Positions 1-10,365 are shown, counted from the first letter of the stretch. The stretch: 36,773 bases of DNA from Pseudomonas sp. GM18 (GCF_000282195.1 NZ_AKJT01000002.1:1-36773), one strand, 5' to 3'. Notes: generated by a model from the sequence alone, not told the origin. Numbers and translations are program-made.

Positions 1-430
1 CGCCTGCCGCTCCCACACCTGCGCCGACTGCTGCACCGGGGGCATTCAAATTGCCACCGGTGGAAGAATTATCAGGAGTCGCGGCTGGTGCAACGCCGGT
101 TCCTATGCGCCGATCAAGATCCTGATATCGCTCCAGGTTCTCTTGCTTCATGCGCGCTACATCATTTTGCAGAACTTCGATGATGCCTTGTTGGCGCGAG
201 ATCTGCTCCTGCATCGATTGCAGTTGGTTGAACAGCTCGCCCTGTGCCGAGACAGGGGCCGAAACCCCTCCCCCGGCATAGGCGCCGTTCGTACCGTAAC
301 CCGCAGGCGGATAACTGCTCCCGCTATTGTTATAGCCGGAGTTGTCCTCGACCACAGGAACCGCAGCCCACACCGCAAGCGGTGCGAGGCTGAGAGCCAA
401 AACAGTTACAGCACGACGGCACGTTCGCAT
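1..430 (-). CDS. cpoB: Cell division coordinator CpoB (YbgF), N-terminal part, cut by window edge
   Basis: This is the last gene of the tol-pal cluster. The visible N-terminus starts at the ATG at 430 (MRTCRRAVTVLALSLAPLA...), with a signal peptide of about 21 residues ending near VWAA. A Gly/Ser/Tyr-rich linker follows, then a Gln/Glu-rich helical stretch (about residues 60-105, starting GELFNQLQSMQEQ) that fits the CpoB trimerisation coiled coil. The TPR repeats expected at the C-terminus lie outside the window. CpoB is a periplasmic protein that, in E. coli, links PBP1B peptidoglycan synthesis to Tol-driven outer-membrane constriction. The start lies 6 bases after the pal stop, so the two are very likely co-transcribed and coupled. 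No strong Shine-Dalgarno is visible. Overlapping ORFs in other frames were discarded because only this frame gives a signal peptide in the right place. Confidence 0.92.
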   Translation of the reverse strand, partial: MRTCRRAVTVLALSLAPLAVWAAVPVVEDNSGYNNSGSSYPPAGYGTNGAYAGGGVSAPVSAQGELFNQLQSMQEQISRQQGIIEVLQNDVARMKQENLERYQDLDRRIGTGVAPAATPDNSSTGGNLNAPGAAVGAGVGAAG

Positions 431-436
431 GACGAA

Positions 437-934
437 TTACTTACGCAGTTCGACGCGACGGTTTTGAGCCCAGGACTGCTCGTCGTTGCCGGTAGCAACT
501 GGACGCTCTTCGCCGTAGGAAACCAGTTCCAGCTGAGCTGGGGAAACACCTTGCAGTACCAGGTAGCGCTGAACGGCTTTCGCACGACGCTCGCCCAGTG
601 CCATGTTGTACTCACGAGTACCACGTTCGTCGGTGTTGCCTTCCAGAACAACGCGAGCGCCGTTTGCTTTCAGGTCTTTGGCGTGAACGTCCAGAGCGCG
701 CATGGCTTCTGGCTTCAGGTCCGAGCTGTCGTATTCGAAGTAGAAGGTGGTGATTGCGCGCAGAGCAGCTTCTTCGCTCAGGGAGCCGTCAACTGCACCA
801 GTGTTTGCGCCGTAACCAGCGTTTGGATCTACAGCGCCTTCACCGGCGTTGTCGCCGCCTTTGGACGAGCAACCTACAGCTACAGCCATGGCCAGAGCCA
901 GCGCAGCAAATTTACCAAACTTCAGCATTTCCAT
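437..934 (-). CDS. pal: Peptidoglycan-associated lipoprotein Pal (OprL)
   Basis: 165-residue outer-membrane lipoprotein, the normal length for Pal. The signal peptide ends in AVAVGCSS, so Cys22 is the lipidated residue. A short Gly/Asn-rich linker follows, then an OmpA-like peptidoglycan-binding domain from about residue 60 to the end, with the hallmark YFEYDSSDL strand and the [11 protein letters not shown]...LGERRA motif that contacts diaminopimelate. Pal binds peptidoglycan and TolB and is relocated to the septum by TolQRA. The ATG at 934 has AGGAG 7 bases upstream, which favours it over the in-frame ATG two codons later. It lies 52 bases after tolB on the same strand. In P. aeruginosa this protein is called OprL. 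Confidence 0.97.
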   Translation of the reverse strand: MEMLKFGKFAALALAMAVAVGCSSKGGDNAGEGAVDPNAGYGANTGAVDGSLSEEAALRAITTFYFEYDSSDLKPEAMRALDVHAKDLKANGARVVLEGNTDERGTREYNMALGERRAKAVQRYLVLQGVSPAQLELVSYGEERPVATGNDEQSWAQNRRVELRK

Positions 935-986
935 CGTGAAACTCCTAATGAACCCCAGTGTGTTAAGTAAAACGTATAGCGCCGCG

Positions 987-2288
987 TCAGTTCAGGTAAG
1001 GGGACCAGGACGGTTCTCTGACTTCGCCTTGTGCGGTAGGAAGCGGGAGCCTCACGCGTCCATTAATGGACACGAGCATCAAGACTCCCCGGCCCTGCTG
1101 GCGGGTGGCGTAGATTACCATGGTGCCGTTGGGCGCAACAGTAGGAGACTCGTCCAGAGTGCTATCAGTGAGGATCTTTACACTACCGCGCTGCAAATCC
1201 TGGGCCGCCACCTTGAAATTGGTGAAACCGTCCTGGCGGTGAATCATTACCAGGGTTTTTTCATCGGCCGACAGTTTAGGGTTGGCGTTGTAGTTACCGA
1301 TGAAGGTCACACGTTCCGCACCACCACCGCCTGCGCTGGTTTTGTAGATCTGAGGCTTGCCGCCACGGTCCGAGGTGAAGTAGATGGTCGAACCATCCTT
1401 ACCCCAGAACGGTTCGGTGTTGATGCCAGGACCATTGGTGACACGGGTGATCTGACGCGAACCCAGGTTCATCACGTAGATGTCCGGGTTACCGTCTTTC
1501 GACAATACGAATGCCAGGCGATTGCCATCCGGCGACCAGGCTGGCGCGCCATTCAGGCCTTCGAAGTTGGTGATCTGCTCACGGCGACCGGTGTCGATGT
1601 TCTGCATGAAAATGCGCGGACGCTTCTGCTCGAACGACACGTAGGCAATGCGCTTGCCATCCGGTGCGAAACGCGGCGACAGGATCGGCTCGCGCGATTG
1701 CAGCAGCGTCACGGCACGGGCACCGTCGTAGTCCGAACGTTGCAGTGTGTAGCGAGTGTTCTTCTCGGAGAAACGCTCGGCCGTCACGTACAGCAGACGC
1801 GTCGAGAACGCACCTTTGATACCGGTGAGTTTTTCGAACGACTGGTCGGAGATGTAGTGCGCCATGTCGCGCAGTTGATCGACGCCGCCCGACACGCTGC
1901 CGGTCAGCACTTGCTGCTCGGTGGCGACGTTGAACAGCCCGTATTGCACCTGCAGGCGACCGCCCGCCGGAACAATGCTACCGACCATGACGTACTGGGC
2001 ACCCAGTGCCTTGAAGTCACGGTAGATGATTTCGCTCGGCTGGCTTGGCTGGCTGATCATGTTCTGCTTTGGAATCGGCGCGTAGTAGCCCGAGTTGCGC
2101 AGATCGTTACCAATGATTTCAGCCATGTCATCCGGCAGGACGGAACCGCCCTGGAAGCCGAAAGGCACAACGGCAATTGGCGTGGCCTGGGAGCTGCCAC
2201 TGCTGACCAGGATATTTTTTTCATCTGCCGTGGCCAGTCCTGCAAAGCAGAACATGACTACAAGCAGTCCTCGAAGAAGGTTTCTCAC
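987..2288 (-). CDS. tolB: Tol-Pal system protein TolB
   Basis: 433-residue periplasmic protein of standard TolB length. Residues 1-21 form a signal peptide ending LATA before DEKN. An N-terminal alpha/beta domain (to about 160) is followed by a six-bladed beta-propeller, visible as repeated PD40 motifs such as [23 protein letters not shown] and a diverged [12 protein letters not shown]. TolB shuttles between Pal and TolA: its N-terminus binds TolA and the propeller binds Pal. The start codon is GTG at 2288; it overlaps the tolA stop by four bases (GTGA), and GAGGAT 8 bases upstream serves as ribosome site. Translational coupling with tolA is therefore likely. Confidence 0.97.
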   Translation of the reverse strand: MRNLLRGLLVVMFCFAGLATADEKNILVSSGSSQATPIAVVPFGFQGGSVLPDDMAEIIGNDLRNSGYYAPIPKQNMISQPSQPSEIIYRDFKALGAQYVMVGSIVPAGGRLQVQYGLFNVATEQQVLTGSVSGGVDQLRDMAHYISDQSFEKLTGIKGAFSTRLLYVTAERFSEKNTRYTLQRSDYDGARAVTLLQSREPILSPRFAPDGKRIAYVSFEQKRPRIFMQNIDTGRREQITNFEGLNGAPAWSPDGNRLAFVLSKDGNPDIYVMNLGSRQITRVTNGPGINTEPFWGKDGSTIYFTSDRGGKPQIYKTSAGGGGAERVTFIGNYNANPKLSADEKTLVMIHRQDGFTNFKVAAQDLQRGSVKILTDSTLDESPTVAPNGTMVIYATRQQGRGVLMLVSINGRVRLPLPTAQGEVREPSWSPYLN

Positions 2289-3364
2289 AAGGCTAGATCC
2301 TCAGGTGTGAATGTCATCTTGAATGAACGATAGGGTGCGAAATCAGCTGGCTTCAGACCCTGCATTTCGGTCAATCGACCAATATTTTTTACAGCCGCGA
2401 CTGCAGAACTGTCGAACGGCACGTCACCGCTGGAATGAGCAACCGAAACACCGGAGATCGTTCCGTCAGGGAGCATGTTGATTTGCAGAATCACCTTCAT
2501 GCCCTTGCGGGCCGACGGTGGCTGTGCCCAACCTTCAGATGCTCGCGAACGAATCAGATCATCAAAGTTGCCCGCGGTTTCATCGCCCTGCTCATCCGCC
2601 AAAGCTTGCTGACGCTCGGTCTTATCGGACAGCAGGTCAGCCAGAGCCTGAGCCTTCTTGTCCTCTACCGACTTGCGAGCCGCGTCCTGCGCTTTCTTCT
2701 TCGCAGCATCGGCAGTCGCTTTCTTCTTCGCGTCTTCGGCGATTTTCTTCTTCGCCTCTTCAGCTTCAGCTTTCTTCTTGGCGTCTTCGGCGGCTTTCTT
2801 CTTCGCGTCTTCGACGATTTTTTTCTTCGCTTCTTCAGCGGCCGCTTTCTTGGCCTCTTCTTCGGCAGCTTTTTTGGCTTCTTCTTCGGCTTTCTTCTTG
2901 GCTATATCAGCCAATTGTTTCTCTTCGGCCTTTTTGGCTTCGGCGGTCTTCTTCGCTTCGTCGGCTTTCTTGGCTTCATCAGCCTTTTTCGCCTCTTCCG
3001 CTTTCTTCGACTCGTCGGCCTTCTTGGCTTCCTCGGCCTTTTGGGCCGCTTCTTCTTTCTTTTGTTCCGCAGCCTTCACCGCTTCCTGCTCGACCTTCTT
3101 CTGTTCCATCTGCTCGACTTCGGTCTGACGCGCAGCAGATTTCTGCGCTTCACCCGCGATCTTCTGATTGGTCTGGGTGGTCGCCCGACTTTTCGATTTC
3201 AGCTGGTACAGGGTTGCCTGGACAATCGGCTTGGCCGGCGGCAGTTCCGGTGTGAAGGCGAAACTGACAAACAGCATGCCGAACACCAGCACGTGCAAGA
3301 CAATCGCCCAGACACTAGGCCAGAAGTAGCTTTCCGAGGCGGACGGCTCTCGCAGTTGCTGCAT
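2285..3364 (-). CDS. tolA: Cell envelope integrity protein TolA
   Basis: 359-residue inner-membrane protein spanning the periplasm. One N-terminal transmembrane helix (about residues 14-37, containing [20 protein letters not shown]) is followed by a long Ala/Lys/Glu helical domain (about 60-245) of short tandem units such as [10 protein letters not shown] and EDAKKKA, and a C-terminal globular domain III (about 265-359, with the [11 protein letters not shown] motif). TolA is energised by TolQR and contacts TolB/Pal. It is also the usual route for group A colicins and filamentous phage in enterics. The repeats make positions about 2,650-3,110 low-complexity DNA, prone to slippage and to giving false ORFs on the other strand. 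The ATG shares one base with the tolR stop (TGATG) and the 3' end overlaps tolB by four bases. Confidence 0.96.
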   Translation of the reverse strand: MQQLREPSASESYFWPSVWAIVLHVLVFGMLFVSFAFTPELPPAKPIVQATLYQLKSKSRATTQTNQKIAGEAQKSAARQTEVEQMEQKKVEQEAVKAAEQKKEEAAQKAEEAKKADESKKAEEAKKADEAKKADEAKKTAEAKKAEEKQLADIAKKKAEEEAKKAAEEEAKKAAAEEAKKKIVEDAKKKAAEDAKKKAEAEEAKKKIAEDAKKKATADAAKKKAQDAARKSVEDKKAQALADLLSDKTERQQALADEQGDETAGNFDDLIRSRASEGWAQPPSARKGMKVILQINMLPDGTISGVSVAHSSGDVPFDSSAVAAVKNIGRLTEMQGLKPADFAPYRSFKMTFTPEDLAL

Positions 3365-3825
3365 CAGGGCGCCTCGGTAATCAAGCCAACATTACCGACC
3401 CCGGCCTTCTGCAACCCGCCCATGGCGCCCATGACGGCGCCGTAATCGACGGTCTTGTCACCGCGGATGAACACCTGGGTACGCTTGCCGTTACCGTTGC
3501 CAACGCGAATGATCTTGGTCACGGCGTCAGTCATTTGCGGCAAGGTCAAGGCCTTGTCCTGCTGCTTTTCGGTGTCGACTTCGCTGCCAAGGTTCCAGTA
3601 GTAGGTCTTGTCAGCCTTGATCGAAATAGTCAGGACCTGAGTGTTGTTGTCCTGCGGCAAGGCTTCGCTGGAAACCTTGGGCAGATCAACTTTCACGCCC
3701 TGATTGAGCATCGGTGCGGTCACCATGAAGATGACCAGCAGTACCAGCATCACGTCGATGTAAGGCACCACGTTCATCTCGGCAACCGGCTTGCGCTTTT
3801 TGCGAGCTCGAGCGATTAAAGCCAT
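3364..3825 (-). CDS. tolR: Tol-Pal system protein TolR
   Basis: 153-residue ExbD/TolR family protein. A basic cytoplasmic N-terminus (ARARKKRKPVAEMNVVPYID) leads into one transmembrane helix (about 20-42). Asp24 at the start of that helix is the proton-carrying residue of the family. A periplasmic domain follows, with a C-terminal helix (GAVMGAMGGLQKAGV). TolR forms the proton-driven motor with TolQ that pushes TolA. It starts 14 bases after the tolQ stop and its stop overlaps the tolA ATG by one base. Confidence 0.97.
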   Translation of the reverse strand: MALIARARKKRKPVAEMNVVPYIDVMLVLLVIFMVTAPMLNQGVKVDLPKVSSEALPQDNNTQVLTISIKADKTYYWNLGSEVDTEKQQDKALTLPQMTDAVTKIIRVGNGNGKRTQVFIRGDKTVDYGAVMGAMGGLQKAGVGNVGLITEAP

Positions 3826-3839
3826 TGGAAATTACCTGC

Positions 3840-4535
3840 TTATTCTTCGCTGGTGTGCACTTTGCGGTGCAGGATCGCCTGGAATTCGTCGGCGAAGGTG
3901 TAGTAGCGGCCCAGCAGGGTTTCGCTGCGGGCAGCAAAACGGTTGTAGGCGATAACGGCCGGGATGGCGGCGAACAGACCGATCGCGGTAGCAATCAGTG
4001 CTTCGGCGATACCTGGGGCCACAGTGGCCAGGGTCGCTTGCTGGGCAGTCGCCAGACCACGGAAGGAGTTCATGATGCCCCAGACCGTACCGAACAGACC
4101 GATGTACGGGCTGACGGAACCGACGGTGGCGAGGAACGGCAGGCTCTGCTCGAGTTTCTCTTCCTCGCGGGAGATGGCTACGCGCATGGCACGCGCCACG
4201 CCTTCCATGACCGCTTCCGGATCAACGCCCGACTGCTGACGCAGACGGGAGAACTCCTTGAAGCCGGCACGGAAAATCTGCTCGACGCCGGAATCCGGAT
4301 CAGGGTTGCTGCCAGCCTGACGGTAGAGTTTGGACAGGTCGATACCGGACCAGAAGCGCTCTTCAAAGCTCTCCAGGGCACGTCGACCGGCGCGCAGCAA
4401 GTTGCTGCGCTGAAAGATCATGATCCACGAGGTCACCGATGCGGCTACCAGGATCAGCATTACCAGTTGCACCACGACACTGGCATTGCTGACCAGGCTC
4501 CACATGGAGGAATGGTCGACGACGTTAGCTTCCAC
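3840..4535 (-). CDS. tolQ: Tol-Pal system protein TolQ
   Basis: 231-residue ExbB/TolQ/MotA-type motor protein. Three transmembrane helices are visible: about 17-40 ([20 protein letters not shown]), about 130-155 ([20 protein letters not shown]), and about 170-195 ([20 protein letters not shown]). A cytoplasmic loop with conserved acidic and basic residues lies between the first two. TolQ pentamers surround the TolR pair and convert proton flow into force on TolA. The start is GTG at 4535 with AGGAG 7 bases upstream; the gene overlaps the 3' end of ybgC by 11 bases, so the two are probably coupled. Confidence 0.97.
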   Translation of the reverse strand: MEANVVDHSSMWSLVSNASVVVQLVMLILVAASVTSWIMIFQRSNLLRAGRRALESFEERFWSGIDLSKLYRQAGSNPDPDSGVEQIFRAGFKEFSRLRQQSGVDPEAVMEGVARAMRVAISREEEKLEQSLPFLATVGSVSPYIGLFGTVWGIMNSFRGLATAQQATLATVAPGIAEALIATAIGLFAAIPAVIAYNRFAARSETLLGRYYTFADEFQAILHRKVHTSEE

Positions 4536-4992
4536 GCTTTATCTCCTGCTTTGAGTGTGTACCCGCGCCGCTCACGTCGGCAAAGGCCGCACGTAGAGCT
4601 TCGGGAATGGCCCGGGGTTTCAAACTGTTAGTGCGCACACAGGCCACCAGAAACTGCCCTTCGCAGAGCAGCACATTATCCGTAGCCCGCCTGACCTGCT
4701 GTTTGAAGCGCAGGCTGACCCGGTTCAATTCAATTACTTCAGCGCTTACCAGCAGTTCGTCGTCCAGTCGCGCCGGCGCGTGGTAACGCGCTTCGCTGGA
4801 ATGCACGACGAACAACAGGTCCTCCCCTGCCAGCGCCGACTGGGCAAAGCCCAGCTCCCGGAGCCGCTCGGTTCGAGCCCGTTCCATAAACTTGAGGTAA
4901 TTGACGTAATACACGATGCCGCCGGCATCGGTGTCCTCGTAATAAACGCGACAACGATGTGCGAACGGCTCAAGCCCGTTTTGCGCGCGCAT
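4525..4992 (-). CDS. ybgC: Tol-Pal associated acyl-CoA thioesterase YbgC
   Basis: 155-residue hot-dog-fold thioesterase. The family signature is the [19 protein letters not shown] stretch (about residues 17-35), where Asp at DTDAGG is the catalytic residue. YbgC hydrolyses acyl-CoA and in E. coli interacts with acyl carrier protein and phospholipid-synthesis enzymes. It is the conserved first gene of the tol-pal cluster although not needed for Tol function. The ATG at 4992 has GAGGAG about 13 bases upstream, a longer than usual spacing; a weak hairpin (GTTGCC...GGCAAC, about 5,017-5,038) precedes that site. It is 128 bases downstream of ruvB, which is enough room for its own promoter. Confidence 0.95.
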   Translation of the reverse strand: MRAQNGLEPFAHRCRVYYEDTDAGGIVYYVNYLKFMERARTERLRELGFAQSALAGEDLLFVVHSSEARYHAPARLDDELLVSAEVIELNRVSLRFKQQVRRATDNVLLCEGQFLVACVRTNSLKPRAIPEALRAAFADVSGAGTHSKQEIKRGS

Positions 4993-5120
4993 ACTCTAGT
5001 GCTTACTCCTCAGGTTGCCAATCCGGCCAGGCAACTGTTTTTTCATTGATTCGCGGCTTTCTGGCGAAAGTACCGTCGTGGGACAGCACAAACCCCGAAT
5101 AAATCAGCGCGCAAAGGTGA

Positions 5121-6182
5121 TTAATCGTCCACTGCATCGAGGAACTCGTCTACCACGGGCATCTCGCCCATTCGTGACGGAATGTTTAAGCCAAAGTGCA
5201 AATACGCATGCCGGGTCACCACCCGCCCCCGCGGTGTGCGCATGATGTAGCCCTGCTGGATCAGGTACGGCTCCAGCACGTCTTCAATGGTGTGGCGCTC
5301 TTCGCTGATTGCAGCGGCCAGACTGTCCACCCCCACCGGCCCACCGTCGAACTTCTCGATCATGGTCAGCAGCAGGCGTCGGTCCTGATGGTCGAAGCCA
5401 CGCTCATCGACATCCAGCAGGTTCAAGGCCAGGTCGGCGATCGGTTTGGTGATATGGCCCTTGGCACGAACCTCGGCGAAATCCCGGACCCGGCGCAGCA
5501 AGCGGTTGGCAATCCGCGGCGTGCCACGGGCACGCCGGGCGATTTCAAAGGAGCCTTCCGGGTCCAGCGGCAAACCGAGAATGTTCGCCGAACGACTGAC
5601 AATCGTTGCCAGGTCGGCGGTGCTGTAGAACTCCAGGCGCTGGACGATCCCGAAACGGTCGCGCAACGGGTTGGTCAGCATACCGGCACGGGTGGTAGCG
5701 CCGACCAGGGTAAACGGTGGCAAATCGAGTTTGATCGAGCGCGCGGCCGGCCCTTCGCCGATCATGATGTCGAGCTGGAAATCTTCCATGGCCGGGTACA
5801 GCACCTCTTCGACGATCGGCGACAACCGATGGATCTCGTCGATGAACAGCACGTCATGGGGCTCAAGGTTGGTCAGCAATGCAGCCAGATCACCAGGACG
5901 CTCGAGGACCGGCCCCGAGGTGCTTTTGATCGACACGCCCATTTCCTGGGCAATGATGTTGGCCAAGGTGGTTTTACCCAGGCCCGGCGGGCCGAAAATC
6001 AGCGTGTGATCCAGCGATTCATTGCGCCCGCGCGCGGCCTGGATAAACAACTCCATTTGCTCGCGAACGGTCGGCTGGCCAATGTATTCGGCCAGGCTGA
6101 CGGGACGAATCGCCCGGTCCTGGACTTCTTCGCGCTCACGGGGGCCACCCGTGGCGGCGATCAAACGATCAGCTTCAATCAC
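5121..6182 (-). CDS. ruvB: Holliday junction branch migration ATPase RuvB
   Basis: 353-residue AAA+ motor. Walker A is GPPGLGKT at residues 64-71, Walker B is LFIDEIHRL, sensor 1 is GATTRAG, and [12 protein letters not shown] is the sensor 2/arginine region. A C-terminal winged-helix DNA-binding domain ends the protein ([20 protein letters not shown]). RuvB hexamers drive branch migration of Holliday junctions bound by RuvA before RuvC cuts. The start is GTG at 6182, placed immediately after the ruvA TAA with no gap, so the two genes are translationally coupled. The next gene in the same direction is ybgC. No good LexA box was seen upstream of ruvA or ruvC. Confidence 0.97.
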   Translation of the reverse strand: MIEADRLIAATGGPREREEVQDRAIRPVSLAEYIGQPTVREQMELFIQAARGRNESLDHTLIFGPPGLGKTTLANIIAQEMGVSIKSTSGPVLERPGDLAALLTNLEPHDVLFIDEIHRLSPIVEEVLYPAMEDFQLDIMIGEGPAARSIKLDLPPFTLVGATTRAGMLTNPLRDRFGIVQRLEFYSTADLATIVSRSANILGLPLDPEGSFEIARRARGTPRIANRLLRRVRDFAEVRAKGHITKPIADLALNLLDVDERGFDHQDRRLLLTMIEKFDGGPVGVDSLAAAISEERHTIEDVLEPYLIQQGYIMRTPRGRVVTRHAYLHFGLNIPSRMGEMPVVDEFLDAVDD

Positions 6183-6794
6183 TTAGATCATTCCCTTCAG
6201 GGCACGACGAATCATGTCTTCACTGCTCAAACCTTTCTCCTTGATCGCGGAAATCGCCTTGCTGGCTTCCTGCGGCTTGTAGCCCAGGGAAATCAGCGCG
6301 CTGACCGCGTCATTTTCGGCGGCAGCGACTTGCTGTGCAGGCGCATCCGGCTGGTTTGGTACCAATGCAAACATGCTCGGTACGGTTTCCCAGGCCTTGA
6401 AGCGATCCTTGAGCTCCACCAGCAAACGCTCGGCGGTCTTCTTGCCGACGCCCGGCACCTTGGTCAGTGCCGACGTGTCCTGGGACTGCACGCAACGGAT
6501 CAACTCGTCGACTTCCAGGCTCGACATCAGGGCCAGCGCCAGTTTCGGCCCCACCCCATTGAGACGGATCAGTTCGCGAAAAAAGTCTCGCTCACGCTTG
6601 CCGAAGAAGCCATAGAGTAACTGCGCGTCTTCGCGTACGACCAAATGGGTGTGCAAGGTCAGCGGTTCACCGACCGACGGCAAGCGATAAAGCGTGGTCA
6701 TGGGCACTTCCAGCTCATACCCCAGACCGTTTACATCCAGAATCAGGTGCGGCGGCTGTTTCTCAGCCAAAGTGCCGCGCAAGCGTCCAATCAC
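6183..6794 (-). CDS. ruvA: Holliday junction branch migration protein RuvA
   Basis: 203-residue junction-binding protein of normal length. It has an N-terminal OB-fold (about 1-64, [13 protein letters not shown]...), two helix-hairpin-helix motifs ([13 protein letters not shown] about 98-110 and [16 protein letters not shown] about 133-148), an Ala/Pro/Gln-rich linker, and a C-terminal three-helix domain (about 160-203) that contacts RuvB. RuvA tetramers hold the Holliday junction in an open square form. It lies 115 bases downstream of ruvC and abuts ruvB. Confidence 0.97.
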   Translation of the reverse strand: MIGRLRGTLAEKQPPHLILDVNGLGYELEVPMTTLYRLPSVGEPLTLHTHLVVREDAQLLYGFFGKRERDFFRELIRLNGVGPKLALALMSSLEVDELIRCVQSQDTSALTKVPGVGKKTAERLLVELKDRFKAWETVPSMFALVPNQPDAPAQQVAAAENDAVSALISLGYKPQEASKAISAIKEKGLSSEDMIRRALKGMI

Positions 6795-6847
6795 GTTTCA
6801 GATCCTTGAGCGTTGGCCAGATCAGTGCTGGCGACTGACAGAACAAA

Positions 6848-6878
6848 GGTTTTGCGCCGACAACACAGGCGCAAAACC
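6848..6878 (-). terminator. Hairpin between ruvC and ruvA, possible weak terminator
   Basis: An 11-bp perfect stem (GGTTTTGCGCC at 6848-6858 pairing with 6868-6878, 9-base loop) sits between ruvC and ruvA. Read on the minus strand it is followed by the imperfect U-run TTTGTTC. It could reduce read-through from ruvC into ruvAB, or protect the ruvC mRNA end. It is not a strong terminator. Confidence 0.45.
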
Positions 6879-6909
6879 CTCATCCCACAAAAAATGATTG
6901 CTGATGCTA

Positions 6910-7434
6910 TCAGAGACGCAGGCGCCCGCCACGACTGCGTGCCGTGCCCAGGCCATGGGGCAACAGGCTGGAACGGGTGTGAGCGTGGCAAATCGCGATG
7001 GCCAGGGCATCCGAGGCATCGATTTGCGGCTTGCTGGTCAGTTTCAGCATGTGCATGACCATCATTTGCACTTGTTCTTTATTTGCCCCGCCTGTACCGG
7101 TCACCGCTTGCTTGACCTGGGTTGCGGTGTATTCGGCGATTTCCAGGCTTTCTTCGGCGCCGGCCACGATGGCTGCGCCGCGGGCCTGGCCGAGCTTGAG
7201 GGCCGAGTCGGCGTTGCGGGCCATAAAGACCTTTTCGATGCCCATGGTTACCGGGCCGTAGGTCTGGATCACCTCGCGCACACCCCGGTAGACGATTTGC
7301 AGGCGCTCGTGCAGCTCGCCGGAGCCCGTGCGAATGCAGCCCGACGCCACGTACACGCAGCCTCGTCCGGTATCACGTACCACGCCATAACCGGTGATGC
7401 GCGAACCGGGGTCGATTCCAAGAATTAAAGTCAT
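6910..7434 (-). CDS. ruvC: Crossover junction endodeoxyribonuclease RuvC
   Basis: 174-residue Holliday-junction resolvase with an RNase H-like fold. The four catalytic acidic residues are visible: Asp8 in GIDPG, Glu67 in GIEKVF, and Asp139 and Asp142 in [10 protein letters not shown]. The open frame continues upstream to 7665, but the extension is Arg/Cys-rich, has no family character and crosses a REP-type repeat; the ATG at 7434 ([10 protein letters not shown]) is the family start. RuvC makes symmetric nicks in junctions held by RuvAB. The gene precedes ruvA on the same strand. Confidence 0.97.
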   Translation of the reverse strand: MTLILGIDPGSRITGYGVVRDTGRGCVYVASGCIRTGSGELHERLQIVYRGVREVIQTYGPVTMGIEKVFMARNADSALKLGQARGAAIVAGAEESLEIAEYTATQVKQAVTGTGGANKEQVQMMVMHMLKLTSKPQIDASDALAIAICHAHTRSSLLPHGLGTARSRGGRLRL

Positions 7435-7475
7435 AACGCCTGCAGAAAGAGATCGCGGTTGGCTGAGGATAACTG

Positions 7476-7554
7476 TGTAGGAGCTGCCGAAGGCTGCGAT
7501 CTTTTGATTTTCAGCTTTTAAATTAAAAGATCGCAGCCTTCGGCAGCTCCTACA
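7476..7554. repeat. REPIN-like inverted pair of GTAGGAGCTGCCGAAGG repeats
   Basis: Two perfect 30-base arms in inverted orientation (7476-7505 and 7525-7554), each containing GTAGGAGCTGCCGAAGGCTG, are separated by a 19-base AT-rich spacer. This matches the form of dispersed extragenic palindromic repeats (REP/REPIN) seen many times in fluorescent Pseudomonas genomes; that link is from memory. A third, diverged copy in the same orientation as the left arm is recognisable at about 7563-7591. It fills the ruvC-yebC gap. Confidence 0.85.
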
Positions 7555-7600
7555 GGTACAGCGTAGGGGCCAGGTGAAGACTGCGATCTTTATCGATGCA

Positions 7601-8347
7601 TCAACCGAGTTGCGCGGCCACCGCTTCCGGGATGTCGGCGTTGGAATACACGTTCTGCACGTCATCCAGGTCTTCGAGCATGTCGATCAGCTTGAGAACC
7701 TTCTCGGCGCCTTCCAGATCCAGTTCGGCACTGGTGGTCGGCAACATGACGATTTCCGCATCGCTGCCCTTGAAGCCTGCGGCCTCCAAGGCGTTGCGCA
7801 CTGAATAGAAGCCGGCGAACGAGGTGAACACGTCGATGGAACCGTCTTCGTTGGTCACCACGTCATCGGCGTCGGCGTCCATGGCTGCTTCCATCAGCGC
7901 GTCTTCATCAACCCCTGGCGCGAAGGAAATCTGCCCTTTGCGCTCGAACAGATAAGCCACCGAACCGTCGGTGCCGAGGTTGCCGCCGCACTTGCTGAAC
8001 GCATGGCGAACAGCGGCTGCGGTGCGGTTGCGGTTGTCGGTCATGCATTCGACCATCACCGCCACGCCGCCCGGGCCATAGCCTTCGTAGGTCAGCTCGA
8101 CCATGTCATCGGTATCGGCAGCGCCGGCACCACGGGCCACCGCGCGGTCGATGATGTCGCGGCTCATGTTCGCACCCAGCGCTTTATCCAGCGCCAGACG
8201 CAGACGCGGGTTGGAGCCCGGATCACCGCCGCCCTGACGGGCAGCGACCGTCAGTTCACGAATCCACTTGGTGAAGATCTTGCCCTTCTTGGCATCCTGA
8301 CGTTCTTTGCGGTGCTTGATGTTCGCCCACTTGGAATGACCCGCCAT
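7601..8347 (-). CDS. yebC: YebC/PmpR family regulatory protein
   Basis: 248-residue protein of the YebC family, starting with the family-typical [14 protein letters not shown]. Further signatures are [31 protein letters not shown] and [18 protein letters not shown]. YebC proteins were described as transcriptional regulators (PmpR in P. aeruginosa represses pqsR); members of the family have more recently been linked to relieving ribosome stalling at polyproline. The two views are not resolved by this sequence. The frame extends 32 codons upstream through the aspS terminator, but the ATG at 8347 has a GGAGCGAG ribosome site close by and gives the standard length. It lies between aspS and ruvC. 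Confidence 0.95.
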   Translation of the reverse strand: MAGHSKWANIKHRKERQDAKKGKIFTKWIRELTVAARQGGGDPGSNPRLRLALDKALGANMSRDIIDRAVARGAGAADTDDMVELTYEGYGPGGVAVMVECMTDNRNRTAAAVRHAFSKCGGNLGTDGSVAYLFERKGQISFAPGVDEDALMEAAMDADADDVVTNEDGSIDVFTSFAGFYSVRNALEAAGFKGSDAEIVMLPTTSAELDLEGAEKVLKLIDMLEDLDDVQNVYSNADIPEAVAAQLG

Positions 8348-8420
8348 AACTCGCTCCGAATTTCTCTTTGAAACATCGCCCGCCACACAGGGAGTGTCGG
8401 CCAGCAACAAAAAATCTCGA

Positions 8421-8457
8421 CCTAAAGAAAAGGCGCATCCCAAAAGGATGCGCCTTT
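8421..8457 (-). terminator. Rho-independent terminator after aspS
   Basis: A perfect 12-bp stem (8429-8440 with 8446-8457, AAAGGCGCATCC arms) has a 5-base loop and, on the minus strand, a U-rich tail TTTTCTTT. It stands just beyond the aspS stop and ends most aspS transcripts before yebC. Confidence 0.88.
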
Positions 8458-8467
8458 GCGGTCAGCC

Positions 8468-10243
8468 TTACTCTGCCTTTGGCGTTTCGCGCAGACGAAT
8501 GTGCAGCTCGCGCAACGCCTTGGCATCTACCACGCCTGGAGCCTGCGTCATCACGTCCGCAGCACTCTGGGTTTTCGGGAAGGCGATCACTTCACGGATC
8601 GACTGGGCGCCAGTCATCAGCATCACCAGACGGTCCAGACCGAAGGCCAGACCACCGTGCGGCGGCGCGCCGTATTTCAGGGCGTCGAGCAGGAAGCCGA
8701 ATTTCTCTTCCTGTTCCGCTTCGTTGATACCCAGCAGACGGAAGACCGATTGCTGCATTTCCTTGCGGTGGATACGGATCGAACCGCCACCCAGCTCGGT
8801 GCCGTTCAGGACCATGTCGTAGGCACGGGACAAAGCGCCAGCCGGGTTGGCTTCCAGTTCTTCAGGAGTGCACTTCGGCGCGGTGAACGGGTGGTGCAAG
8901 GCGCTGAAGCTGCCGTCGTCATTCTCTTCGAACATCGGGAAGTCGACGACCCACATTGGCGCCCACTTGCAGGTCAGCAGCTCGAGGTCATGGCCCAGCT
9001 TGATCCGCAGCGCGCCCAGGGCTTCGCTGACGATCTTCGACTTGTCGGCGCCGAAGAACACGATGTCACCATCGACCGCACCCACGCGATCGAGGATCAC
9101 GTTCAGGTTGGCTTCCGGGATGTTTTTCACGATCGGCGACTGCAGACCTTCAACACCGGCAGCACGCTCGTTGACCTTGATGTACGCCAGGCCCTTGGCA
9201 CCGTAGATGCCGACGAACTTGGTGTAATCGTCGATCTGTTTGCGCGGCATGCTCGCCCCGCCTGGAACGCGCAAGGCGGCGATACGGCATTTCGGGTCAT
9301 TGGCCGGGCCACTGAACACCTTGAAATCGACTTCCTTGAGCTGATCGGCAACATCCACCAGTTCCAGCGGGTTACGCAGGTCTGGCTTGTCGGAACCGTA
9401 GCGGCGCATGGCTTCTTCGAAGGTCATGTGCGGGAATTCGCCGAACTCCAGGTCCAGCACTTCCTTGAACAGGTTGCGGATCATGCCTTCGGTCAGGCCC
9501 ATGATGTCTTTTTCATCGAGGAAGCTGGTTTCGATGTCGATCTGGGTGAATTCCGGCTGGCGATCAGCCCGCAGGTCTTCGTCGCGGAAGCACTTGGCGA
9601 TCTGGTAGTAACGATCGAAGCCGGCCACCATCAGCAGCTGCTTGAACAGCTGAGGCGATTGCGGCAAGGCGAAGAACGAACCGGCGTGAGTACGGCTCGG
9701 CACCAGATAGTCACGCGCGCCTTCTGGAGTTGCACGGGTCAGGATCGGCGTCTCGACGTCGAGGAAACCGTTCTCGTCCAGATAGCGGCGGATGCTGGTG
9801 GTCATGCGCGAACGCAGACGCAGCTTCTCGGCCATTTCAGGGCGACGCAGATCAAGGAAGCGATAACGCAGGCGGGTTTCTTCGCCAACGTCGGAGAACT
9901 CGTTCAGCGGGAACGGCGGGGTTTCCGATTCGTTCAGCACTTCCAGCTCGTAGCCCAGGACCTCGATCATGCCCGACGCCATGTTGGCGTTGGTTGCACC
10001 GGCCGGACGCAGGCGAACCTTGCCGGTGATCTTCACGACGTACTCGCTGCGCACGCGATCGGCGGCGGCGAAGCTCTCGGCACGGTCCGGATCGAACACC
10101 ACCTGGGCCAGACCGTCACGATCACGGATATCGAGGAAAATCACCCCGCCATGGTCACGGCGACGGTGAACCCATCCGCAAAGGGTAATTTCCTGGCCTT
10201 CCAGGCTTTCGTTCAGTTGGCCGCAATAATGGCTGCGCATCAT
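8468..10243 (-). CDS. aspS: Aspartyl-tRNA synthetase (bacterial type, probably non-discriminating)
   Basis: 591-residue class IIb synthetase, the usual bacterial length. It has an N-terminal OB-fold anticodon-binding domain (about 1-105), a catalytic core with motif 2 ([18 protein letters not shown]) and motif 3 ([14 protein letters not shown] near 530-545), and the bacterial GAD insertion (about 290-420). The C-terminus ends in the HIRLRE region. It charges tRNA-Asp. In P. aeruginosa the enzyme also charges tRNA-Asn, which GatCAB then amidates; I assume the same here from relatedness and cannot show it from this window. The start is the first of two tandem ATGs at 10243. It follows the fmdB-like gene by 122 bases and is closed by a terminator at 8421-8457. 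Confidence 0.97.
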   Translation of the reverse strand: MMRSHYCGQLNESLEGQEITLCGWVHRRRDHGGVIFLDIRDRDGLAQVVFDPDRAESFAAADRVRSEYVVKITGKVRLRPAGATNANMASGMIEVLGYELEVLNESETPPFPLNEFSDVGEETRLRYRFLDLRRPEMAEKLRLRSRMTTSIRRYLDENGFLDVETPILTRATPEGARDYLVPSRTHAGSFFALPQSPQLFKQLLMVAGFDRYYQIAKCFRDEDLRADRQPEFTQIDIETSFLDEKDIMGLTEGMIRNLFKEVLDLEFGEFPHMTFEEAMRRYGSDKPDLRNPLELVDVADQLKEVDFKVFSGPANDPKCRIAALRVPGGASMPRKQIDDYTKFVGIYGAKGLAYIKVNERAAGVEGLQSPIVKNIPEANLNVILDRVGAVDGDIVFFGADKSKIVSEALGALRIKLGHDLELLTCKWAPMWVVDFPMFEENDDGSFSALHHPFTAPKCTPEELEANPAGALSRAYDMVLNGTELGGGSIRIHRKEMQQSVFRLLGINEAEQEEKFGFLLDALKYGAPPHGGLAFGLDRLVMLMTGAQSIREVIAFPKTQSAADVMTQAPGVVDAKALRELHIRLRETPKAE

Positions 10244-10365
10244 GGTAGTGGTTTCACTTCTCGTAATTCGAAATTCGGGTGGAGGTCTTGCCGCACCACC
10301 GCACTTGAATAAGGTGCCAGATGATGCAAGAGCTCGCGCGTGTCGTTCAACCCGGGCGCTAGACC

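Noticed and set aside
849..2333. Long plus-strand ORF opposite tolB
   Set aside because: It is the complement of tolB and pal coding sequence; no domain, and TolB on the other strand is unmistakable.
2435..3445. Plus-strand ORFs opposite tolA with Phe/Leu/Ser-rich repeats
   Set aside because: They are the reverse of the Ala/Lys/Glu repeats of tolA.
6795..6909. LexA/SOS box near ruvA
   Set aside because: No CTG-N10-CAG element with an AT-rich centre was found.
8456..10312. 618-codon plus-strand ORF opposite aspS
   Set aside because: Antisense shadow of aspS with no family features.
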